This document shows, piece by piece, positions 1 to 8,828 of a stretch of 64,000 nucleotides of DNA. Position numbers and translations under genes: made by a program. This DNA is from Streptomyces katrae (GTDB taxonomy: Bacteria > Actinomycetota > Actinomycetes > Streptomycetales > Streptomycetaceae): the NCBI RefSeq assembly GCF_002028425.1, contig NZ_CP020042.1:4873560-4937559 (forward strand), written 5' to 3'. The notes beneath the pieces are model-generated. The model searched no databases, was not told where the DNA came from, and saw only the letters and a program-made list of their open reading frames with translations. Position 1 is the first letter of the stretch, and every line of letters begins with the position of its first letter.

Positions 1-2
1 CG

Positions 3-2414
3 ATCCGACGGCGGGCAGGGCGCAGGGCCGCGCTGGCCGCCGTCGGGGCGATGACCGCAGGCCTGCTGCTCACCGCCCCCCAGCAGGCCACGGCCGGAGC
101 GCCCAACCTGCTCACCAACCCCGGTTTCGAGACCGCCGGCGCGCCCGGCTCCGACATGCCGTCCTGCTGGGAGAAGTCCGGCTGGGGCGACAACGACTTC
201 ACCTTCGCCACCGTCGCCGACGCCCACAGCGGCACCAAGGCCATGAAGGTCTCGCTCACCCGCCGCGTCGACGGCGACCGCAAGGCGCTGGTCACGGAGA
301 ACGCCACCTGCGCCCCCACCGTCGTGCCGGGCAGGCAGTACGACCTGTCCGCCTGGTACAAGTCGAACACCCCGGACGTGGCGGTGACCGTCTTCCGCCA
401 CGACACCGCCGCCGGCTGGCAGTACTGGACCGACCTGCAGAACCCGCCGGTCAGTGCCGCCTGGTCGCGCACCCAGGTGCGTACGCCGGCCGTCCCGCCC
501 GGTACCGACAAGATCGCCTGGGGGCTGTCCGTCTACGGGGTGGGCACCCTCACCACCGACGACTACGCGCTGGAGGAAGTGACCGCCGTCCCGCCCCAGC
601 CCACCTGCACGGGCACCGCCGAGGAGTGCGCGAAGGGCAAGTGGGAGGTGATGGGCACCCAGAACCCGGTGCGCTCGATGCACGCCGTGGTCCTGAAGAA
701 CGGCAAGGTGCTGCTGATCGCCGGTTCCGGCAACGACATCTCCCAGTTCAACGCCGGTACCTTCACCTCCGCCGTCTACGACCCGGTCGCCGGGTCCGTG
801 AAGACGATCCCGACGCCGGTGGACATGTTCTGCTCGGGGCACGTGCAGCTGGCCGACGGCCGGGTGCTGGTGATGAGCGGCAACAAGGGCTATCCGTCGG
901 CCGACGGCAAGACCGGCTACCAGGGGCTGAAGGACAGTTACGTCTTCGACCCGGCGACCGAGACGTACACGAAGACCAACGATCTCAACGGCGGGCACTG
1001 GTACCCGTCCGCGACCATCCTCGGCAACGGCGACGTGATCTCCTTCGGCGGGCTGAAGGAGGACTCCACGGGCAACGTCACCGCGGAGCGGTTCTCGGCG
1101 GCGCAGAACAAGTGGCTGCCGCTGAACCAGGTCAACCAGACCTGGTCCTACTGGGGCCTGTACCCGTCGATGATCCTCATGCAGGACGGCCGGCTGTTCT
1201 ACTCCGGCAGCCACACCTTCGGCAACGGCACGGCCGGCTCGGGCGCCTCCGTCTACGACTACGACGCCAACACCATCACCGACGTGCCCGGACTGCGCGG
1301 GAAGGACCAGCGCGACGAGTCCGCGAGCGTCCTGCTGCCCCCGGCCCAGGCCCAGCGGGTCCTGACCATCGGCGGCGGCAACAACGAGACCAACCCGGCC
1401 GCGAACCGGCTCACCGACCTCATCGACCTGAAGCAGCCGAGCCCCGCCTACACCGCGGGCCCCGACCTCCCCCAGGGCCTGGTCGACACCGGCGCGGGCA
1501 AGCGCCCGCAGACCGGGGCCGAGGGCAAGATGTACGTCTCCGCCGTGCTGCTGCCCGACGGCAAGGTGCTGGAGACCGGCGGCGGACTGCACGACCGTGC
1601 CGACCCGGTCTTCGAGGCCTCCTTCTTCGACCCCGGGACCAACACCTACCAGCCGGGCCTGGCCGCCGACCCGATCCCGCGCACCTACCACTCGGGCGCC
1701 TTCCTGCTGCCCGACGGCCGGGTGATGTCGGTCGGGGACAACCCCGGCAACGGTACGTACAACCACGCGGTGTCGGTCTACACCCCGCCCTACCTGTTCA
1801 AGGGCCCGCGCCCGAAGCTCACTTCGGTGATCGACACCGACTGGGTGTACGGGGACACCCAGCGGATCACCGTCGACCGGCCCCTGGCCAAGGCGGAACT
1901 GATCCGCCCGGCGGCGGTCACCCATTCCTCCGACCCCAACCAGCGGTTCGTCGACCTGCCGATGACCGTGGTCAACGGCACCACCATCGACCTCAACGTC
2001 ACCAGCAACCCCAACCTCGCGCCGCCCGGCTGGTACATGCTCTTCGGCGTCGACGCGGCCGGGATCCCCTCCGTCGCGACCTGGGTCCACCTGGGCGGAG
2101 CCCCCTCACTGGCGGCGGCGGCCGCGCAGCGGCAGCCCGCCCCGCACGAGCACGCCTTCGCCGGCGAGCTGGCCGCGCCGAAGGAGAACCCGGAGCCGCG
2201 GACGTCGGTCCCGGTCGCGCCCGCCGTGGCCGGCTGCGACCGGCACTACGGGACGGTCAACGTGTGCGTCCCGACGGCCTTCCCGGCGGAGGTGGCGAAG
2301 ACCACGGCGGCCCGCTGCGACTGGCTGGCGGCGCACCGCTTCCCCAGGCGCATGAAGGTCAACGGCAGCGACCCGCTGCGCCTGGACGCGGACGGGGACG
2401 GCTACACCTGCTAG
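3..2414 (+). CDS. Secreted galactose-oxidase-like (kelch) radical copper oxidase, 5' end outside window
   Basis: The frame is open from the window edge, so the true start lies upstream. The first codons read as an Arg-rich, then hydrophobic signal peptide ending near AQQATA-type residues around base 140. Numbering from the ATG at 51, an N-terminal carbohydrate-binding-like beta domain (about 20-180) is followed by kelch repeats (200-580) and a DUF1929 early-set domain (590-690). The galactose oxidase/GlxA cofactor residues are visible: Cys261 in MFCSGH, Tyr318 in GHWYPSA, Tyr546-His547 in TYHSG and His625 in VTHSS. The C-terminus ends in DADGDGYTC, an Excalibur-like calcium-binding tail. It probably oxidises an extracellular alcohol or aldehyde group to make H2O2; the substrate is unknown. 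At over 787 residues it is longer than GlxA, because of the extra N- and C-terminal modules. Confidence 0.85.
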   Translation: MRRRAGRRAALAAVGAMTAGLLLTAPQQATAGAPNLLTNPGFETAGAPGSDMPSCWEKSGWGDNDFTFATVADAHSGTKAMKVSLTRRVDGDRKALVTENATCAPTVVPGRQYDLSAWYKSNTPDVAVTVFRHDTAAGWQYWTDLQNPPVSAAWSRTQVRTPAVPPGTDKIAWGLSVYGVGTLTTDDYALEEVTAVPPQPTCTGTAEECAKGKWEVMGTQNPVRSMHAVVLKNGKVLLIAGSGNDISQFNAGTFTSAVYDPVAGSVKTIPTPVDMFCSGHVQLADGRVLVMSGNKGYPSADGKTGYQGLKDSYVFDPATETYTKTNDLNGGHWYPSATILGNGDVISFGGLKEDSTGNVTAERFSAAQNKWLPLNQVNQTWSYWGLYPSMILMQDGRLFYSGSHTFGNGTAGSGASVYDYDANTITDVPGLRGKDQRDESASVLLPPAQAQRVLTIGGGNNETNPAANRLTDLIDLKQPSPAYTAGPDLPQGLVDTGAGKRPQTGAEGKMYVSAVLLPDGKVLETGGGLHDRADPVFEASFFDPGTNTYQPGLAADPIPRTYHSGAFLLPDGRVMSVGDNPGNGTYNHAVSVYTPPYLFKGPRPKLTSVIDTDWVYGDTQRITVDRPLAKAELIRPAAVTHSSDPNQRFVDLPMTVVNGTTIDLNVTSNPNLAPPGWYMLFGVDAAGIPSVATWVHLGGAPSLAAAAAQRQPAPHEHAFAGELAAPKENPEPRTSVPVAPAVAGCDRHYGTVNVCVPTAFPAEVAKTTAARCDWLAAHRFPRRMKVNGSDPLRLDADGDGYTC

Positions 2415-2441
2415 CCGCCCGCTCCTCGCCCGCACGGAAAA

Positions 2442-2473
2442 GGGGCCCCGCCGCGTGCTCGCGGCGGGGCCCC
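2442..2473. terminator. Perfect 14-bp stem terminator between convergent genes
   Basis: Arms GGGGCCCCGCCGCG and its exact complement flank the 4-base loop TGCT. It lies 27 bases after the oxidase stop and just downstream of the oppositely oriented PAQR gene, so it probably serves both. There is no U-tract, as is usual in Streptomyces. Confidence 0.8.
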
Positions 2474-2540
2474 CTCCGTGGGCCGCGCCCGGAATGCGAG
2501 GTCCGGGCGGCCGTGCGATAACGGCAGGATGAAGCGGTCC

Positions 2541-3236
2541 TCAGTGCGAGTAGGCGGCCAGCGAGATGCCGACGTAATGGGCCACGAAGGCCGCCAGCGT
2601 CAGGGAGTGGAAGACCTCGTGGAAGCCGAAGAACCGCGGCGAGGGGTTCGGGCGCTTGATCCCGTAGATGACCCCGCCCGCGCTGTAGAGGAGGCCGCCG
2701 ACGATCACCAGCACCAGGACCGCGATGCCGCCGGTGCGCATGAAGTCCGGCAGGAAGAAGACGGCGGCCCACCCCATCGCTATGTAGCAGGGGGTGTAGA
2801 GCCAGCGCGGGGCGCCGACCCAGAAGACGCGGAAGGCGATGCCGGCGGCGGCCGCGAGCCACACCGCCCACAGCAGGGTCCGCCCGGTGGAGTCCGGCAG
2901 CAGCAGGACGGTGAGCGGGGTGTAGGTGCCCGCGATGATCAGGAAGATGTTGGCGTGGTCGAGCCGGCGCAGGACGGCCTCGCCGCGCGGGCCCCAGGTG
3001 CCGCGGTGGTAGACGGCGCTGACGCCGAAGAGCAGGCACGCGGTGAGGATGTACACACCGCACGCGACCCGCGCGCGCGTCGAGTCGGTGAAGGCCATCA
3101 GCGCGAGGCCCGCGACCACCACGGCCGGGAACATCCCGGTGTGCAGCCAGCCGCGCATGACCGGTTTGGCCTCCGGAGCTGCGCGTTCGTCCGGTACGGC
3201 CGCTACGGCAGCGGCGTCAGAAGTCATGGCCGACAT
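2541..3236 (-). CDS. trhA: Hemolysin III / PAQR family integral membrane protein (TrhA/YqfA type)
   Basis: The 231-residue protein has seven hydrophobic segments and the family's conserved residues. These are SAVYHR at the end of TM2, LDHANIFLIIAGTYTP at TM3, and FGFHEVFHSL at the last helix, where the His residues correspond to the PAQR zinc site. Bacterial members are called hemolysin III but appear to be membrane-homeostasis hydrolases or receptors; the role here is inferred only. The start could be the ATG at 3236 or the in-frame ATG at 3227 (MTSDAAAV); neither has a strong Shine-Dalgarno. An 18-bp palindrome sits directly upstream. Confidence 0.9.
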   Translation of the reverse strand: MSAMTSDAAAVAAVPDERAAPEAKPVMRGWLHTGMFPAVVVAGLALMAFTDSTRARVACGVYILTACLLFGVSAVYHRGTWGPRGEAVLRRLDHANIFLIIAGTYTPLTVLLLPDSTGRTLLWAVWLAAAAGIAFRVFWVGAPRWLYTPCYIAMGWAAVFFLPDFMRTGGIAVLVLVIVGGLLYSAGGVIYGIKRPNPSPRFFGFHEVFHSLTLAAFVAHYVGISLAAYSH

Positions 3237-3239
3237 GCT

Positions 3240-3257
3240 ACCTACGGGTCCGTAGGT
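3240..3257. promoter_or_regulatory. 18-bp interrupted palindrome upstream of trhA
   Basis: ACCTACGG-GT-CCGTAGGT, with perfect 8-bp arms, lies 4-21 bases upstream of the trhA start and about 190 bases upstream of pckG. The size and symmetry suit a dimeric repressor such as a TetR protein, and the position would overlap the trhA translation or transcription start. No cognate regulator is adjacent. Confidence 0.45.
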
Positions 3258-3447
3258 TTCTGTTAGTCCTCTTTACGGAAGATTGACTGACGTGGCGATG
3301 CTCACGTGAGAGGCCCCCTGGACATATGCGCACATGCACCGGATGATCAGATGAGTGCGGTCGACACCGGATGAGCGGAGCGCGAAGCGTCCGGGTCGCG
3401 GCCCCCACGGGGCATACACCAAACAAACCCCTCAACAAGGAGCAATC

Positions 3448-5283
3448 GTGGCGCGCGACAACGCGGCTCCCACCCCTTCCCTCCCGACGACGCACCAGGA
3501 GCTGATCTCCTGGGTCGACGAGATCGCGGCGATCACCCAGCCCGACCGCGTCGTCTGGTGCGACGGCTCCGAAGCCGAGTACGAGCGCCTGTGCGAGGAG
3601 CTCGTCGCCAAGGGCACCTTCAAGAAGCTCGACGAGACCAAGCGCCCGAACTCGTACTACGCCGCCTCCGACCCCTCCGACGTCGCGCGCGTCGAGGACC
3701 GGACCTTCATCTGCTCCGAGAAGGAGGAGGACGCGGGCCCGACCAACCACTGGAAGGCCCCTTCCGAGATGAAGGAGCTCTTCACCGGTGAGAAGGGCAT
3801 CTTCCGCGGCTCCATGAAGGGCCGCACGATGTACGTCGTGCCCTTCTGCATGGGCCCCCTGGGCTCCGAGCTCTCCGCGATCGGCGTCGAGATCACCGAC
3901 TCCGCCTACGTCGCGGTCGCCATGCGCACCATGACCCGCATGGGCAAGGCCGTCCTCGACGAGCTCGGCACCGACGGCTTCTTCGTCAAGGCCGTCCACA
4001 CCCTCGGCGCCCCGCTCGCCGAGGGCGAGGCCGACGTCCCGTGGCCCTGCAACACCACCAAGTACATCTCGCACTTCCCCGAGACCCGCGAGATCTGGTC
4101 CTTCGGCTCCGGCTACGGCGGCAACGCCCTGCTCGGCAAGAAGTGCTACGCGCTGCGCATCGCCTCGGTCATGGCCCGTGACGAGGGCTGGCTCGCCGAG
4201 CACATGCTGATCCTCAAGCTCACCCCGCCGCAGGGCGAGGGCGAGACCAAGTACGTGGCCGCCGCCTTCCCGTCCGCCTGCGGCAAGACCAACCTCGCCA
4301 TGCTGGAGCCGACCATCCCCGGCTGGACGGTCGAGACCATCGGCGACGACATCGCCTGGATGCGCTTCGGCGAGGACGGCCGCCTCTACGCGATCAACCC
4401 CGAGGCCGGCTTCTTCGGCGTCGCTCCCGGCACCGGTGAGCACACCAACGCCAACGCCATGAAGACGATGTACGCCAACACCGTCTTCACCAACGTCGCG
4501 CTCACCCCCGACGGCGGCGACGTGTGGTGGGAGGGCATGACCGAGGAGCCCCCGGCCGAGCTCATTGACTGGCGCGGCAACCCGTGGACCCCGCAGTCCG
4601 AGACCCCGGCCGCCCACCCCAACGCCCGCTTCGCCGTCCCGGCTTCGCAGTGCCCGACGATCGCCCCCGAGTGGGAGGACCCCAAGGGCGTCCCGATCTC
4701 CGCGATCCTCTTCGGCGGCCGCCGCGCCTCCGCCGTGCCGCTGGTCACCGAGTCCTTCGACTGGAACCACGGCGTCTTCATCGGCTCGAACATCGCCTCC
4801 GAGAAGACCGCCGCCGCCGAGGGCAAGGTCGGCGAGCTGCGCCGCGACCCGTTCGCGATGCTGCCGTTCTGCGGCTACAACATGGGCGACTACATGGCCC
4901 ACTGGGTCAAGGTCGCGGCCGACAAGGACCAGGCCAAGCTCCCGAAGATCTACTACGTGAACTGGTTCCGCAAGAACGACGCGGGCAAGTTCGTCTGGCC
5001 CGGCTTCGGCGAGAACAGCCGCGTCCTGAAGTGGATCGTCGGCCGCCTCGACGGCAACGCCGAGGGCGTCGAGACCCCGATCGGCGTCCTGCCGACCAAG
5101 GCCGCCCTCGACCTCGACGGCCTGGACATCTCCGACGAGGACCTCGACTTCCTGCTCACCGTCGACAAGGACGTGTGGCGCGAGGAGGCCGCCCTGGTCC
5201 CCGAGCACCTCAACACCTACGGCGACCACACGCCGAAGGAGCTGTGGGAGCAGTACCACGCGCTGGTCGAGCGCCTGGGCTGA
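3448..5283 (+). CDS. pckG: Phosphoenolpyruvate carboxykinase (GTP)
   Basis: This 611-residue cytosolic enzyme interconverts oxaloacetate + GTP and PEP + CO2 + GDP, the entry step of gluconeogenesis and an anaplerotic valve. The kinase-1 loop FPSACGKTN carries the active-site Cys (about residue 278) typical of the GTP-dependent class, followed by the metal-binding GDDIAWM motif. Length and full-length similarity fit the family. The GTG at 3448 is chosen because AAGGAG lies 8 bases upstream; an ATG extension further upstream adds 31 unlikely residues. The gene stands alone with a roughly 200-base leader and is followed by a repeat element and a strong terminator. Confidence 0.97.
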   Translation: MARDNAAPTPSLPTTHQELISWVDEIAAITQPDRVVWCDGSEAEYERLCEELVAKGTFKKLDETKRPNSYYAASDPSDVARVEDRTFICSEKEEDAGPTNHWKAPSEMKELFTGEKGIFRGSMKGRTMYVVPFCMGPLGSELSAIGVEITDSAYVAVAMRTMTRMGKAVLDELGTDGFFVKAVHTLGAPLAEGEADVPWPCNTTKYISHFPETREIWSFGSGYGGNALLGKKCYALRIASVMARDEGWLAEHMLILKLTPPQGEGETKYVAAAFPSACGKTNLAMLEPTIPGWTVETIGDDIAWMRFGEDGRLYAINPEAGFFGVAPGTGEHTNANAMKTMYANTVFTNVALTPDGGDVWWEGMTEEPPAELIDWRGNPWTPQSETPAAHPNARFAVPASQCPTIAPEWEDPKGVPISAILFGGRRASAVPLVTESFDWNHGVFIGSNIASEKTAAAEGKVGELRRDPFAMLPFCGYNMGDYMAHWVKVAADKDQAKLPKIYYVNWFRKNDAGKFVWPGFGENSRVLKWIVGRLDGNAEGVETPIGVLPTKAALDLDGLDISDEDLDFLLTVDKDVWREEAALVPEHLNTYGDHTPKELWEQYHALVERLG

Positions 5284-5320
5284 GCCCGATGCCTGCCCTG
5301 ATGCGGCAGGCCACCTGAAC

Positions 5321-5381
5321 GTGGGAGTCCCCGACCAAGGTTCTCCCACCGCTGTGGGAATCCCCGACCAAGGCTTTCCCA
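5321..5381. repeat. Two 28-bp imperfect direct repeats, each a potential hairpin, in the pckG 3' region
   Basis: Copies at 5321-5348 and 5354-5381 match at 25 of 28 positions and share the core TCCCCGACCAAGG. Each has complementary ends: TGGGAG with CTCCCA in copy 1, and TGGGAA with TTCCCA in copy 2. The G-to-A and C-to-T changes compensate, which suggests that the paired structure is conserved. Confidence 0.6.
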
Positions 5382-5485
5382 GAGCAGCACACGCCTGACC
5401 GACGGGCGGGAGCCACTGTCCCGGCCACCGCCCGTCAGCCCCCCGGAGAGCGCCCGCGCTCCCCGGGACAGGCCGTGTGCGTCTG

Positions 5486-5524
5486 CTGACGGCGGGCCTC
5501 CCTGTCCTGGAGGCCCGCCGTCAG
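5486..5524 (+). terminator. Strong rho-independent-type terminator, 16-bp perfect stem
   Basis: CTGACGGCGGGCCTCC and its exact complement flank the 7-base loop at 5502-5508. It closes the pckG transcription unit 200 bases after the stop. The 324-base stretch 5284-5607 otherwise holds only the twin repeats and a weaker GACGGGCGG/CCGCCCGTC inverted repeat near 5400-5440. Confidence 0.8.
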
Positions 5525-5607
5525 GCGTTCCCGGGGCTCCCGCTTCGAAATGCTGTGTGAGTGGGTGGGTGCTGGCGGGGCGGGGGGCGTGCCGGGAGGA
5601 TCTGGGC

Positions 5608-6048
5608 ATGGCACTGAAATGGCAGGGGTGGGTGGTCGGCCTCGTGGGCCTGGCCGGCCTCCTGGTGTTCGCCCCCCTGGGCCTGTACGTCTGGGCCAGC
5701 AGCCCGTCCCGCCCGGCCGACGCGACCGCCGCGCCCCCGCAGGTCCGGGTCACCGACTGCCGCATCGACCCGGCGAGCCGGCGGGTCATGGCGTCGGTCG
5801 AGGCCCGCGGCGGGCAGGGCGCGTACCTGGTCACGGTCGAGTTCCGCGACCGGGAGCCATCGGCGTCGGCGTCGGCGTCGGCTGGGGACGCCGGCGCCCG
5901 CGTGTCCCAGTCCCTGGTCCGGCTCCCCGGCCTCGCCCCGGACACCCCGCCCGCCCGCACCGAGGCCGTGGGCCCGGTCTGGCCCCCGTCGACGGCACCG
6001 TGGTGCGGGGTCGCGGGGGTGGCGCGGGAGGGCGAGGGGCGGGGGTGA
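5608..6048 (+). CDS. Small single-pass membrane protein of unknown function
   Basis: This 146-residue protein has one N-terminal transmembrane segment (about residues 8-30, GWVVGLVGLAGLLVF followed by Leu/Tyr/Val), then a roughly 110-residue extracytoplasmic domain. The domain contains an invariant-looking TDCRIDPAS motif and a short (SA)n tract. The ATG at 5608 has GGGAGGA upstream, and the upstream in-frame ATG at 5557 lacks a ribosome site. No family is recognised. The stop lies 2 bases before the left long inverted repeat, so the C-terminus (Gly/Arg-rich) may have been altered by whatever placed the repeat there. Confidence 0.6.
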   Translation: MALKWQGWVVGLVGLAGLLVFAPLGLYVWASSPSRPADATAAPPQVRVTDCRIDPASRRVMASVEARGGQGAYLVTVEFRDREPSASASASAGDAGARVSQSLVRLPGLAPDTPPARTEAVGPVWPPSTAPWCGVAGVAREGEGRG

Positions 6049-6050
6049 GG

Positions 6051-6742
6051 GCGCGCCATCTCCCCTTCGAGGCGTGGGGATTGGGCGGTGCCTGCCCACC
6101 CGCCTCCCGGGTGCGGGTGGGCGGGTCGGGGGGCGGCATCCCGCCGAGCGGTGACGGGACACCCGACCGGAACCGGGGGCGGCCGGGGCCTCACTCAGCG
6201 GTCTCAGGGATGGGTTGGGGCTTTCCCGTCAGTCTCATCGTCCTTCCGCGTCGGGCCGCCCTGTCAAGGGCGCTCCTTCGTCGCGTCGCTTCGCGATCGC
6301 CTGCGGCGACCCTTGACAGGCCGTCCCGCCGCGAAATGCCGAAGACTGCCGGGAAACCCCCAAAGGAACGGGACGGACGTATCTGGGACATCCGGCGGAA
6401 TCAGCGACCAGGCGGGATGGTCGGGGGCCGCCTCGCCAAGCATCCGGGCCGATGAGGGAGCGAACCGGGGCCGCGATTCGCGACAGATCGCTACGCGCTT
6501 CTCCCGTCTCAGCGTCCGACGACCGTCTGGGGCTGCTGCCCGCAGGAAAGGACGACGGAATCGTCATCCGGGGCCGGTGGGCGCATCAAATCGCTACGCG
6601 CTCCTCTGATTTCGGCGTCCGGCGGCCGCCTGGGGCCGATACCTGCACCAAATGCCAACCAGAAGGGCATCCGGGAACAGCGGGCGCAGGAGATCGCTAC
6701 GCGCTCCTCAATTCCCGGCGTCCGATGGCCGTCCGGGGCTGC
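6051..6742 (+). repeat. Left arm of a ~0.7 kb long inverted repeat with three 103-bp tandem units
   Basis: This arm aligns over its length (roughly 80% identity by eye) with the reverse complement of 9050-9744. Shared landmarks, in order, are GCCATCTCCCC, CGGCATCCCGCCG, GGTTGGGGCTTTCCCGTCAG, the hairpin CTGTCAAGGG/CCCTTGACAG, AAGACTGCCGGGAAACCCCC and GGGGGCCGCCTCGCCAAGCAT. Three copies of ATCGCTACGCGCT follow at 6487, 6590 and 6693, exactly 103 bp apart, each followed by a GGCGTCCG...CTGGGGC motif. No convincing gene is present. Short open frames here have no family resemblance. Confidence 0.85.
6261..6319. other. Stem-loop inside the left repeat, conserved in the right repeat
   Basis: CTGTCAAGGG (6261-6270) pairs perfectly with CCCTTGACAG (6310-6319) across 39 bases that themselves contain a TCGCG/CGCGA hairpin. 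In the right copy the equivalent arms are GTCAAGAG (9477-9484) and CTCTTGAC (9526-9533). One base pair has changed on both sides, so pairing is kept. This could be the fold of an RNA or a DNA cruciform. Confidence 0.5.
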
Positions 6743-6872
6743 TCATCCGGCTCGCCAAGGGGTTCCCGTCCCCGTTCGCGCCCGTCTGGATCGCCGAAAT
6801 GGTGCGTCGGAAGAGCTGAGTTCGGCAGGAGCAGCGCCTCCGGCTCGGTTTCAGCCGCAGGTTCATCCCTCT

Positions 6873-7238
6873 TCAGGCGAGGGACTTCTCGATCGCCTCG
6901 AAGATGTCCGCGTCGGTCTCCTGCTGCCAGGACGGGAGGTCCGGCCAGTCGGCGACGTAGCCCGGCTTGGGGGCGTCGAAGTGTTTGAACATCTGGGCGG
7001 TCCAGCAGACGGCGACGAAGCGGCCTTTCTGTTCCCGGGAGAGCCGGTCCGTCCTGCCATCGCTGGCCTCGACGAACTGGCGTACCTGTGCGTAGACGGC
7101 CCCTGCGGCCTCGCGCTCCCACTGCGGGGTGTCGTCCCACGGGGTCACGTAACCGGCCTTCGGCTCACCGGGAAAGTGCTGCCGCACCCCCGCGATCCAG
7201 GCCTCCCGGAACAGCCGCGCACCTTCAACCCGCGTCAT
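6873..7238 (-). CDS. 121-residue protein with an internal duplication, downstream of an XRE regulator
   Basis: The protein consists of two similar halves of about 40 residues: HFPGEPKAGYV-W-D-P-W-E (from residue 21) and HFDAPKPGYV-W-D-P-W-E (from about residue 86). Each ends in an amphipathic helix. The family function is unknown to me. The ATG at 7238 follows GAGAGGGG; the gene begins 14 bases after the stop of the XRE-TPR gene, so the two are probably co-transcribed. Codon use is less GC-biased than in the surrounding chromosome, in keeping with an acquired island bounded by the inverted repeats. Confidence 0.7.
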   Translation of the reverse strand: MTRVEGARLFREAWIAGVRQHFPGEPKAGYVTPWDDTPQWEREAAGAVYAQVRQFVEASDGRTDRLSREQKGRFVAVCWTAQMFKHFDAPKPGYVADWPDLPSWQQETDADIFEAIEKSLA

Positions 7239-7252
7239 GCCAACCCCTCTCG

Positions 7253-8506
7253 TCACGGTGCTTTCAGCGAGGCGATCTCCGCCTCCAGCCCCGCAACACG
7301 GTGGTCTCCGCTCAGGGGGCCGAACTCGTTGCACAGGCTCCGGAGTCTACGGGCGATGTAGCCCGATGCTGATGCCTGGGCGAGGTTTAATGCCTCTAGG
7401 GCGTAAGCGACCACCTGGTCCGGATCCTGGCGCTTGGCGCCGATCACAGCCAGGTCCACTAGTACCGCTCCTCTTCGACGGTATGAGTGCCCGACGGCCA
7501 GCGTGCTGCGCTCCAAAGCCCTGGTGAGTACCTCTTCTGCTTGGTCGAATCGGCCGAGCTGCACGTACCGCGCACCGCGCTCCTCCGCGAGCCGGGTGCC
7601 GTCGAACCGGAGCCAGCCGCCATTTGAGCTGTTGTCGGACAGGTTTCTGACTTCGTCAGCCCGGTCTAGTGCTCTCTCGCAGCCCCCTAGATCTCCCAAC
7701 CCGGCCAGTACCTCCGCCTGTACCGACGCAACCCAGTGCCGGGTGGACAACGTGGTGTCGCCCCGGGCAGCGATGCGCTCCGCCGCGCGTAGGACGTCGG
7801 CTGCCTCCCGATACCGCTGCTCGGACACGTCCAGGTAGGCCTGTCGTACGAGCGCACACGCCCACAGATCGTATGCCTGGGCCTCCTTTCCCACGGAAGC
7901 CGCCAGCGTGTAGGAAGCCGCCGCGTCTGTATATCGGTTAGCGTCAAAAGCGACTTCCCCAGCCAGCTGGAAGAGGTCGGCGGCTGCGTTCAGGAGGGGC
8001 AGCGAGTTCCCGTCCCGTCTTGCGGACAGGGCTTCCTTCAGTGTCGTCAATTGATCACGGACCACGGGATAGACCGTGCCCTTGGTGCGTGCGAGTTGGT
8101 AGACCTGCCATAGATGGCGGTTCATCCTGGCGAAGTCTGCCGGGCTTCTTGGCACGCCGTCGGCCCGTGCCTCCACGTCGCCGAGCGGAAGAACGGTCAG
8201 TGCACCGCTGACCGTGAGTATGCGAAGGAATTCACGGCGGATCATTTCGTCGATGTCTCCCGCCCTCGGTTGGTCAGTGGGTCCTTGTCGCGTGTCCCCC
8301 TGTCCTACGGTTCGTGACGGTGGCAGAAGGCCTTCCAGTTCTGGGAGGCTGACGTCTAGGGCGTTCGCCAGAGCTGGCCGCTGGCATGGCTGCGGCGCGA
8401 TCTTCCCCCTTTCCCAGCGCCCGACCGTTGTGCGGTCGACGCCGAGCAACTCGGCAAGTTTTTCCTGACTGTAACCCAGAGTCTTGCGCCGTCCCGCCAG
8501 TCCCAT
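7253..8506 (-). CDS. XRE-family helix-turn-helix regulator with TPR-like C-terminal domain
   Basis: This is a 417-residue regulator. The N-terminal HTH (about residues 1-60) reads GYSQEKLAELLGVDRTTVGRW, a classical XRE DNA-binding motif. A linker is followed by a Tat-like stretch (REFLRILTVSGAL) and an all-helical TPR domain (150-400) of the type found in many Streptomyces XRE proteins of unknown ligand. The ATG at 8506 has AAGGAG 5 bases upstream; a longer frame to 8668 has no ribosome site. It is divergent from two small genes at 8655-9031. Third-position GC is visibly lower than in neighbouring housekeeping genes. Confidence 0.85.
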   Translation of the reverse strand: MGLAGRRKTLGYSQEKLAELLGVDRTTVGRWERGKIAPQPCQRPALANALDVSLPELEGLLPPSRTVGQGDTRQGPTDQPRAGDIDEMIRREFLRILTVSGALTVLPLGDVEARADGVPRSPADFARMNRHLWQVYQLARTKGTVYPVVRDQLTTLKEALSARRDGNSLPLLNAAADLFQLAGEVAFDANRYTDAAASYTLAASVGKEAQAYDLWACALVRQAYLDVSEQRYREAADVLRAAERIAARGDTTLSTRHWVASVQAEVLAGLGDLGGCERALDRADEVRNLSDNSSNGGWLRFDGTRLAEERGARYVQLGRFDQAEEVLTRALERSTLAVGHSYRRRGAVLVDLAVIGAKRQDPDQVVAYALEALNLAQASASGYIARRLRSLCNEFGPLSGDHRVAGLEAEIASLKAP

Positions 8507-8654
8507 ACGACTCCTTCTTGTGGCTCCGGCCCTTGCAGGGCCCACGCACGGATCTGCATCAAGCCTGCCGCACAGCCGCCGTGGAGATACCCGTTTCGCT
8601 CCGCTTTCCTGGTGCTGCAAACGATGTGGCTGCGGGATGCGGAGGGTTTCAGGC

Positions 8655-8828
8655 ATGGCAACGTCCAACGTCGATCGGAGTCACGGCCCCGAGGCGCCGT
8701 CCGGCGCATCGGGCCCTTCCTTGGCCAGGGTTCGAGCCGTAGGCAACCCCAGTGCCGAGCTCCTCGAGCGGGCACTGGATGGCTGGGAGCGCTTCCTCGA
8801 CACCTTCGAGGGAGTGTCCGATGAGTGA
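8655..8828 (+). CDS. Small hypothetical protein (57 aa), divergent from XRE-TPR gene
   Basis: ATG at 8655 with GGAGGG 8 bases upstream. The protein is Ser/Gly-rich at the N-terminus and ends in an acidic amphipathic helix (ELLERALDGWERFLDTFEG). It is shorter than the usual ORF cutoff, but the good ribosome site and the 8-base overlap with the next reading frame support translation. Function unknown; such small proteins often accompany Streptomyces XRE regulators. Confidence 0.5.
   Translation: MATSNVDRSHGPEAPSGASGPSLARVRAVGNPSAELLERALDGWERFLDTFEGVSDE

Noticed and set aside
3238..5349. 703-codon open frame antisense to pckG
   Set aside because: It is Gly/Val/Leu/Asp-rich shadow coding caused by GC-biased codons of pckG on the other strand. 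No ribosome site, no family resemblance.
6487..6742. CRISPR or integron attC array from the 103-bp units
   Set aside because: Repeats are long and only partly conserved with no unique spacers. No cas gene, integrase or attC-like cassette genes are visible.
8507..8668. 54-residue N-terminal extension of the XRE-TPR regulator
   Set aside because: The extension has no HTH or family similarity. AAGGAG lies right before ATG 8506.
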